Part shown: positions 55,641 through 64,000 of the stretch, piece after piece
Numbering within the stretch: position 1 is the first letter of the stretch
Layout: each line of letters starts with the position of its first letter
NCBI GenBank assembly: GCA_009823395.1
Contig: CM020502.1
Coordinates: forward strand, 2,661,001-2,725,000
Direction: 5' to 3'
Source of the DNA: Thamnaconus septentrionalis
Taxonomy: Eukaryota; Chordata; Actinopteri; Tetraodontiformes; Monacanthidae
Length of the DNA: 64,000 bases
The notes under the pieces: model-generated
What the model was told of the DNA's origin: nothing
Databases searched by the model: none
The model's input: only the letters and a program-made list of their open reading frames with translations
Program-made: the position numbers and the translations under genes

Positions 55641-58600
55641 TTTTATATGCAGACGGCTGGTAATGTCAGTCAAAATGAAAAAAAAGCATGTGTCATAGGT
55701 GGTGATATAAGCCAATGAGAAGTCAGAGGAAAAGCAGAAATGGCAGTAAGAAAATAAAGAAAAAAGTCACGTGTCAGCATGGCCTGATATTACTTACCTT
55801 TCTTCCAGCTGAGTCAAAGTGATTATTCAGGTCATCTGTGATGATGAATCAGTGAATACCTCTTATATAGTCAAAAGCTCTAAACAAAACGTGTCAGTGA
55901 AATGAAGTAGTAGTAGTTGTTTGTTTTGAGTCAATGCTCTCCACAAGGATTTCGTCAGAAGAGTATTCTATCTTTTCTTCTATTCTATTCTATTCTGGCA
56001 GTCAGCTGGTTGGATGTGTTCTTGTTTGTTTGTTTATGTTTGTTTGTGGATACTTTTTGTGATGTTTTTTCCAAAGATTTTTGGTCCCTTGTATTTTTTT
56101 TCCCTCTCCTGGTGATGTTGCCTTGATTTGCAAGTTTGTTCTCTGCCACTGTTTGTCAATCCACTTCTATTTTGTGCCAATATTCGCTGAACCTTTCCTC
56201 AGAATGGAACATTTGCCAGCGACATTCAACAACATTTTGCCAGCTTCCGTGTGCAACAACTTTCTGCGCTCGCTGTCCTTCAAGTGTCGCAATGTTTTTT
56301 AGTATCTTGGTATCGTTCTTATAGTGCCTTTGTGAAACTGCAGTGATTCACTAAAAAGTACCTGAAATGTATTCATTTTTATTCTTTCTCTCCCGAGCGG
56401 AATAAAAGTCGTTGATCGATGGCGCGCGTAAAAACACGCCTTCTGTTTTATGCATCTCACAAATGTGAGGCCGCATTTTTCCTCTGCCCTCGTTTGACAT
56501 CATCACTCTCAGCCAGGGACTCAGACGCTATATATAACTGTTTAACCATAATGACATCAGATCCAGCTGCTTTCTATACTTCAGTGTGTCTCGGTGGGAA
56601 TCTGCAGCCTTCTATATTTTTGTGGCGAAAAACCATCAAAATAAACAAGTGATGTCAGCTGACTCCTGGTCAAGGTCCCTGCCTTTATTGCCTTTCACAG
56701 CCCTCATGAGATACTTCTTGCTCAAAACTCTGGAGTCCGACCACAACATGTCCGAGTCCGCGGGCTAATCAGCACCTTTCATACTGAGCACTTCCTTATC
56801 TCCTGTGCTCTTTCCTGTATTTTGTGTTGCGTCCATGGCAATGTCCAACATGTTGCACTGTTTTATGTGTGTCCAAGCAACAGGAACTGACGGATCATAG
56901 CTGCGGCTCTGCTTTTTAGCCTGGTATTTTTTCAATTAATTTGGAGTAGAGTGTTGTTTAATTGTCAAAAAGACTCTATGCTAGCTTGAAATTGGGTTTT
57001 GACTCGTTTTTGACTCACCTTAGGAGCTAGAAAACTTGTCTGCCAAATGCTTTTCATGAAATGGTGAAGACCAAGCTCTCAACGCAGCAGGCCAAGATGT
57101 GATATGCTAACTTTCTCTTTCTGCGTACTGACAGAACTTTCTTCATATTCTTTCAAAGATGTATGCCTTTCACAACAAACCTGTGTCTAGCTTGTCGGTG
57201 AATTCCCCAGAAAGTCCCCCATTTTTTTTTTTTTGTTTTTAACGATGTCACCTGACACCACTGTGGTTAGTCACAGTCAGATGTTTGCTCCACCCTACAA
57301 GAGCATTTCAAGCAACCTTACATCCCCTTCTAGACACGTGGATGACCAAAAAAAGATTTTTTTTAAAAATTCCCATTTTAGCTCCAAGACACAACCGACT
57401 CCTTTGTTTACACGCTGCTAAAAATAGAATAAAAAAATGCTCCATGCAGAAAAAAGCAACGCGTATACCATGCATGGTGCGGACTAATGGGCCTTTATGG
57501 TCGCACATAAAAATAAACAAGCATGCTGTCATCACGCAGGCGGTTGCAGGCCCCCGACGCCAGCCAATTAAATATGTGCTGATAGTAGCAGGGGCAGCAG
57601 CCGAGCATCAGAGACGGTGCCAGGCCTCCACATGTGCGCGTGGGGAAGAGCGAACTCGCGGCTGAGGTCACAGGAAAGAACAACATGGGCGTAGTCCGTA
57701 GTCCGGGCGCTTGTTTGCACGCGCGTACGTTTACTCTTCAAAAACAGGGAGCCCAGTGCGCTCATTTACCGAAAGGAACGGTCAAGAAAAAACAAGAAGC
57801 CTCCATCGTACGGTGGGGATTAAAGGGTTAGTGCGCCTCGGCAGCTTAGCGGGGTGTGAGCAGAGTCCGCTCATTGTTTGGTCCCCGAGCGAGCAGGCGC
57901 TCGCCGAGCAGGCGGCCACTCCGGGCTGTGGCGTGTGGTGCTGGCTTATGGGCTCAATCACTCATCGGCTGCTGGTGACAACTTGCACGCACGCGGAAAA
58001 AAAAAGTTCACACTCCGCCCGCCCCTCGTGCCGGGCGGCACCGGGTGGCCTGCGGCGCTGCTGGCCGACACCTGCAACAGCTGTGTGCTTAGGTCAACAA
58101 GAAGAGGAAATGCTGTAAAGCAGCTCACACGGAGAGTTTATTCTTTTGGCCTTTTCCGCTGTTTTGCTTCAGAGCTGTTTTACGCTTGCATCAGGATTGG
58201 ATGTCAGTCAGTGGCATTAAACATCCGTACAACTCTTAAGCACTCCATATAATCGAATTCTCGGTTTGTTTTGTTTATTTGTTTGTTTTTTAAAACTCTG
58301 TTTTTGTAGTTTTCCTGGGATGAAATTTATGAGGAATTCATGTAAAGCGCTTGAACGGTGTTAAGAAATCTAGGCTACCACGTTGTTAACAATGAAAATA
58401 CAGCATAACGTGGTGTTAAATGCAACTATTAGTCATCCACCTTGTGGCAAAGGTCTACAAAAAAGAATAATCAGGGAAGAATTTAGACTTCCTGTGAGTC
58501 AAGGTTGCTCTTTAACAGGGATATTTAATTGTACTGAATGTATGTTTTAACATTTGCTTTTACTGTCGCGAGTCTTAATCACTAAATTACTTCATAGGGT

Positions 58601-59774
58601 GGAGAGGATTATAGCAGCTAATTAAGGTTAGAAACACCCACTGATAATTACAGTCATGAGCACAGCTGATTTTTTCACAGCAGCCCTTTTTGTTTTTAAT
58701 TGTCGTGCTCGCTTTGCGGAAACAAACTCTGTTTAAAATTAATTTAGAAATATAAAGCAAAAATAAGCAATAAATAAAAAAATGACTAACCGTGAAACAA
58801 AGAGTTCAAAACAGACCGAAATGAGATGTGCCCAAAAAAACAAACAACAATGAAAGAACATGGTTGGACCTCAAAAGCCCCTGGAAATCCCAAGACCTTG
58901 TTTCCCGGGACGCAGCTGAGACACATTCCCACAGACGCGCACGAGCGAGTCATAAGTCTGCCATCTGTGGCCCGCGGAGATGGGTCGTGAACTCCTGCAA
59001 ATACAGACCAGTGGGCGAAAAACAAACCAAACAGAGACGCGTAGTGTGTGTCTGCGCTTTTTTGGCTGTCTGCGCCAGCGCTTATTTGATAAATGACGTC
59101 ACCGAAACTCGGAGCAAAGGAGCGGAGGGGGAAAGACGCGAAAGGCAAACAGTGCTTCCAAACGTGCAGCCAAGCGATCAGGCCCTGAAGGAAGAACTCT
59201 TTAACTTTAAATTCCCCCTTATCTGATCTTCCTGACGAGAGTGAACTCATGACCATTGCAGCTAATGCTATCTCACTTGTCAGTCGATAGCGGCTTCATG
59301 TTTTTTTGTTTTTTTATCAGCCGAGCTTTTCATTGGTCAGTCTGGCGACAAGAGCAGTCGCGACACTGGTTCGACCGGCACGCTGGTGACAAAAACAGCT
59401 GAGCGGCACAAAGACACCACGCCCTGCCGACAGACTTGGTGCAATCAACAGGGAGGATTATGTGTATCGCTTAGAGTCACGCGCCAGGCTTTGAAAGACG
59501 ATCTAATTGTTTTTATTATACCATGTGCGGGGAGGGTTGGGGGAGGGTTGGACTAAGAGCCGAGGTCGTTCAAGGCTCCTTGTACGTACGAACCTGCTGG
59601 AGTCGAGTCCCGTAAGAGTTTTACCCCCCCGAGCCCTCAGTGCAGTTTGGAGACTCGACCGAAAAAGCGAAAATAAACAAGCGTAACAGGCGGCGTTTGG
59701 CATTCGGGAAGAACTCCCCTGTTCCAGGGCCAGGTCCGAGACAATGGTGTAACCCTGAAATCAAGGAAGCTGTT

Positions 59775-59809
<35 letters not shown>

Positions 59810-60484
59810 ATACATCGCGGTTAATGGCTTGGATCGGCGATCGGAATTCCAGGGCCTTTTGCCATGCAGGAGGGACCCTGACATGCAAAGGGCTTCAAGG
59901 CCTTCCTGCCTGCAAGCAAATGGAGCCCATGATCTGATTTTACTTTATTTATTTTTTATTGTAAGGTAATTTAGGACTGTTGAACCTAACTCACACTGTA
60001 TTGTGTTACCTGCGACCACTATAAATCACATTTCCGTCTTGAAATGAGGTGATAAAAAAAGTCATGGATTAAGGAAAACAGAAATATTGGGCCGCTTTTT
60101 TCTTAAAAAAAAAAAAAAGAAGCGTTGCTGAAGTCTTAATCCAACGGTGGAGACTAGGAAGGACAGCGCGCACGTCTCCCTTTGTTTGTCCAACAGCTTG
60201 CCCTGATGAGTTTTGCTTGTTTAACCGGTTCTAGCCGTTTGTTCTAACTTTTCTGGCAGATCGTGGCGCTCTGTCAAAGCTCTGACATTCCTGCCATCCC
60301 AGTTTGATGGAACCCGTCGCCGTCCGTGAGTGCCCGCACGGTGCGCAAACGTACGACAACCGCGACCCCCAGTAGACGCAAAACAATGGAAACGGAGCGG
60401 GAGCTTGTTAAACTTCGGTCCTTTGTAGTTTTACTGGACTGGTCGGGGGAATTACCAGAAGTATCAGTTTGAACAAAAGAGAGT
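55641..60484. other. Gene-free region
   Basis: It contains a TTCTA pentamer run near 55975, a (GT)n run at 59776-59806 and poly-A runs. A GC-richer stretch at about 57520-58100 has open frames on several strands without recognisable similarity. No gene is supported. Confidence 0.5.
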
Positions 60485-60897
60485 TTAAAGGCCCAGTGTG
60501 TGTTGTTTCAGAGCAGTCTGTTGCAATCAGATGCGGAGGAGGGGGAAACGCTGTATTTCGCTGCAGCAACGTTAACCTTGCCCGCAGTGCGCTTTGCTAC
60601 CTTTAGGTGTCAGTGTGTCATCCGAACTGGACCTTTAAAGGTGCATTATATTGGTAAAAGCGTCATATACTGCCCAAAAGTGCATTGATAAAAGTGTATA
60701 CTCGCAGTAGAATAAAAGTAAATTGGTTTTCCTACCCTTAGAACAGTTCTCAAATAGATAAGAATATCCATAGGGCAATATGGATCTTGCTTCGAGTTAG
60801 CTGCCATCTTGTGCCACCATTTTTCAAGGAAACCCACCTGACAGTGTCCTAAACCCAATACACCCTGTTAAAATGTTTACAACACTGGACCTTTAAG
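60485..60897. mobile_element. MITE with TTTAAAGG ends
   Basis: The left end TTTAAAGGCCCAGTGTGTG (near 60484) and the right end AACACTGGACCTTTAA (near 60882-60897) are inverted partners. An internal AACTGGACCTTTAAAGG near 60626 suggests two adjacent copies or an internal duplication. Confidence 0.7.
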
Positions 60898-63800
60898 TTG
60901 AAAACAGTTGAAAACAACAGGGACCCTTCCAAACCGGCCGGTTTGCAAAAATCTTCCCTCTCATCTCCACCGACAAAGTTCCTCCTCCTGCATTGTAAAT
61001 ACCGTAATTGCCAGAAAACCTTCCCACTCCATCTTTCATCACGTCCGCACTGCCTCCCTCCCTCCTCTCTCCTTCCCTCCCTGTCGTGCCTGGACCTGCC
61101 TCTGTTTTGTGTGGCCGGGTGGAGGGGGGCGGGGTGTCCTGTCTGTCCGTCTGCCACTCTGTCTACATCTTTTACCGCGACTGAACCGCGAAAAGGCAGC
61201 ACACGCGACTCCGGCTCGTCCATTAATGCCCCGAGATCAGGAACAGGTGGTTCACATAATTCCATTCCGAAGAGCTTTTCCATCGCCAGACCGCACGCTC
61301 CACTTGCGGGGGCCTTAGGTTGAAAAACATATATTTAGGGCTTAGGGAGGATCGCGTGAGCAAATGTTTTCGCTGCCTTTGAGAGGCCATTATGGGATTA
61401 AAGATGTTCGGGGGAGTTTTAGAATTAATGAAAATATACATGCATATAGGCGGCCTCGTCAGAGAGGTGTGTGCGAGCGCTTGAAGGCGTACCTGCAGGA
61501 GAAGTCAGCTGCAGCGGCCTTTTAATCCGAAACCGTATCGTGTTCCGACTGACTCGCGTGGTCTTTGTGTGGATTTGTGTCATTTCTCACGCACCCCAAA
61601 CACTCGTGCGTGCCTCTGCAGCAAAAAAAGAAAAAAGCAGCAGGTGAGCATCAGTCTGGGCTGAGGCCTCAATCACCATGCAAGAATGAAAGGAGTCCGA
61701 TTATCACGTGGCGATGATGATACCGGAGACGAACATGCAGCGATGCGACCCAATGATTAAATCTGCTGCTTTCTTTCTCCCTTGGAGAATGGGAGAAGTA
61801 GCCATTTGCTTTTTTCATTTCATTAAAATAGTGTCAGCATTTACCGCTGTCACACTGTCAAAAAGTAACATGTCTGGATTTGTTATTGCATTTTGATCAA
61901 TTGCAAGTCGCTAAAAACCTTCACCAAAGAAAACCCACATTTTTTAATCATGAGTTCTCTTTATACATCAAAACTAATCAATGCGACTCAAAGACATACA
62001 GAAGCAACCACACAAAAAGGCCATAGTGTTTTAAAGACCAGCAGTGCTCCTGCTCTATGCTCAACTTATATACCAATTTTTGCGCTTCTACCTGTTTTTA
62101 ACTCAATAATCACCCTGATAAATCGTCAGATCCCATAGAAAAACACCCTTATCTGTTAAAATGCCCCAAATGCCCTCGCACAGATGATGCAAATGTGTTG
62201 GACGTGTTGCGCATCGCAAGGGGACAAAAATTTCCTTGTCAAGTCCGAATTGTATGGACATCGTTTGAAGGTGACGCCAGGGATCATTGTGTCCTGCGTC
62301 CCACTGTGAACTTTCTGGCCAGACTGGTTGTTTGGGTGTGTCCTAGTGGGTGGGGCTCTACTCCTTCTGAACAATGATGACGGCAAATTGTTGCTGCAGC
62401 TGTGAAAATATCCCAGATGGATCCACGTGTTTAATGAAGGCACGGAACTCGGCCTATTTTATTTCGTAAGTAAAAAAAAATCTCGGGGCCGTGAGCCTTC
62501 GAGACCCTCGAGGACGCCGCTTGATTGACGCGTCGCAATTGTTTCTGCAGAAAAACCCTCTAAAGGGTCAGGCGTAAAAAGACAATACGTGAGCAATTAG
62601 GTGTTTCAGGGTCTCTGCGGCCGTCGCTGGGGCCCCCTTGTGTAGTTTGGCGGGTGCGATGCCTGGGACTGGACGTCTGCAGGGGCAGTAACGAGCTGTG
62701 CGTGATCTGAACGCCGTACATGGAAAAGACATCGGGCCGCAGGTCACCGGTGGGTGAGGGAAATCAGTACCCCTCCGGCCCCCACTCAGTGAGCGCACGG
62801 TGGCTTCAGAGTGAGTGAGCTCATGCCAATTACACCATAACGCAGATGATGTCATGACTGTGAGCCTTTAATGACATTGAAAACCCACTTTTTTTCCAGA
62901 GGAAGTCCCCTTTCCTCTTCTGTTTTCGCAGTATTTAGATCACTCACCTTTATTTCCCCATTCTATTTTTGAGCGTCTTGTATCTATACACTTTTGAAAA
63001 AAATCCCAGTGGAGAGCTGTGCATGATTAGATTGTCGTACATCTCTTAAAAACTGTGTTTTTAGCCCTCTGTTTGTGGCCGTTTGTCAGACCTTCCGCAT
63101 GTCTTCAGCAAACAACTGGCTGGGGGCGTCGACTTGAACCCGGCAGTGTTGCCATTGAGCTAGCAGTGGCGCTTTGTGACATTGCAGAGGGTCAAATTCC
63201 TGGACGAGTGAATGTGTCTTATCATATGAATGCAATATTAGATTTTTTAATTATTTAACTGTATGGTGTTGTGTATGCCGTAACTGGTGTATATTTTATT
63301 GTACTGCAATGTTGGAAAAGCCAAACATGGGGACTGGCGGTGAGAGTTAGCATTAGCTGTAAACTCTGTATGCATCACACGAGCTGCGAGTTTGTATCTG
63401 TGTTGGAATGCATTGTCCCTGTCAAATAGATAAATAAATAAATAATTGCCCACTTCCTGGAGGGCAAGATAAGACAGTTCGGTACTCAGTAGAAGACGGA
63501 CTTTTCTCATTACCATTGAGTTCACTGACAGGCTACAGACATATTACTGTCAGAGGGGAAGAAAGAAAAAAAAAATAGGTGCAAAGTGGATTTGAAAAGA
63601 AAAGGACCCTCAAATTATGACTCATCCTTTGTTGTCTTGGATGGGATGGAGAGAAATTTGACCAATGGCTGAAGTGATAGCGATGGGGATGTGAAGCCAA
63701 AAAGGAAAAAAGGGGGGGAAAGAAAAAAAATGGGCGGCCTCTGCTTTAGTTGGAGTCCGACCAGCCCTCTGCGCAGAGAAAACAGGGGCCAGGGAGCGCA

Positions 63801-64000
63801 GACAGTTGGGATATTATCCGCACAGGACATGTACGCCGGCGCTGATTTATAACAGCGATGTGGAGCTTGGCAAGCCTCATTTTTCAATGAAAATCTGTTT
63901 TTCCGCCCTCTCCGGGATGTTTTGCTGGCCCGGCACTCGCTGGCTGTTTTGGCATTTCCTGGAACAAGTTGTACGAATAAAGTCATGAGAGGGGAAATCG
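60898..64000. other. Gene-free region to the window end
   Basis: No gene is seen. Pyrimidine-rich sequence lies near 61050-61090. Stretches at about 61655-61830 and 62480-62700 are low in simple repeats and may be regulatory, but I have no direct support. The window ends without a recognisable feature. Confidence 0.5.

Noticed and set aside
58786..59256. 156-codon minus-strand frame
   Set aside because: Hydrophobic and Cys/Ser-rich without any domain; the opposite strand is also open over the same place, which suggests chance.
1..64000. CRISPR arrays, bacterial operons or insertion sequences
   Set aside because: The tandem repeats are microsatellites or intron duplications; the genes have spliceosomal introns and vertebrate families, so prokaryotic features are not expected or seen.

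Overview
The window is nuclear DNA of a ray-finned fish, most likely a teleost. Genes are split by short GT-AG introns and dinucleotide (CA/GT, CT/GA) microsatellites are dense. Repeat families of teleost type are present: a tRNA-derived SINE, hAT-like and other MITEs, and L2-like LINE tails. The coding sequences match vertebrate-only families. The exact species cannot be named from the sequence.

Layout, all on the + strand. (1) 1-8 kb is non-coding flank holding a two-hairpin microRNA cluster, let-7a (about 5880-5965) and let-7b (about 6381-6472), with a few possible non-coding exons of a host transcript. (2) About 7.9-24.7 kb is a peroxisome proliferator-activated receptor alpha gene (ppara): a probable CpG-rich 5' exon ending at 8315, then seven coding exons from 11801 to 23597 that give 473 residues, or 474 with a tandem acceptor. 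(3) 25297-26127 is cdpf1 (cysteine-rich DPF-motif protein), three exons, 117 residues. (4) 29031-30031 is cdkn1b (p27Kip1-like CDK inhibitor), two coding exons, 179 residues, with a probable spliced 3'UTR exon running to about 31930. (5) 32-64 kb holds no gene I can support. It contains microsatellites, MITE and LINE remnants, and a few stretches that look like non-coding regulatory candidates.

The order let-7a / let-7b / PPARA / CDPF1 is the same neighbourhood found on human 22q13, which supports the gene calls. In mammals CDKN1B lies on another chromosome, so its position next to cdpf1 is a fish-type linkage. ppara is a ligand-activated lipid-metabolism regulator, let-7 is a differentiation and growth microRNA family, and p27 is a cell-cycle brake. 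They are neighbours but not an operon.

The observations I rate highest are these. The p27-like protein keeps the cyclin-binding RxLFG motif but has changed residues in the CDK-binding strand, and it lacks the C-terminal Thr187 phosphodegron in frame. Its 3'UTR keeps two 8-mer miR-221/222 sites, one pairing like miR-221 and the other like miR-222. ppara has a NAGNAG tandem acceptor at its fifth coding exon. CTCF-like motifs lie in convergent orientation around the ppara-cdpf1-cdkn1b block. I found no clearly new biological system in the window.
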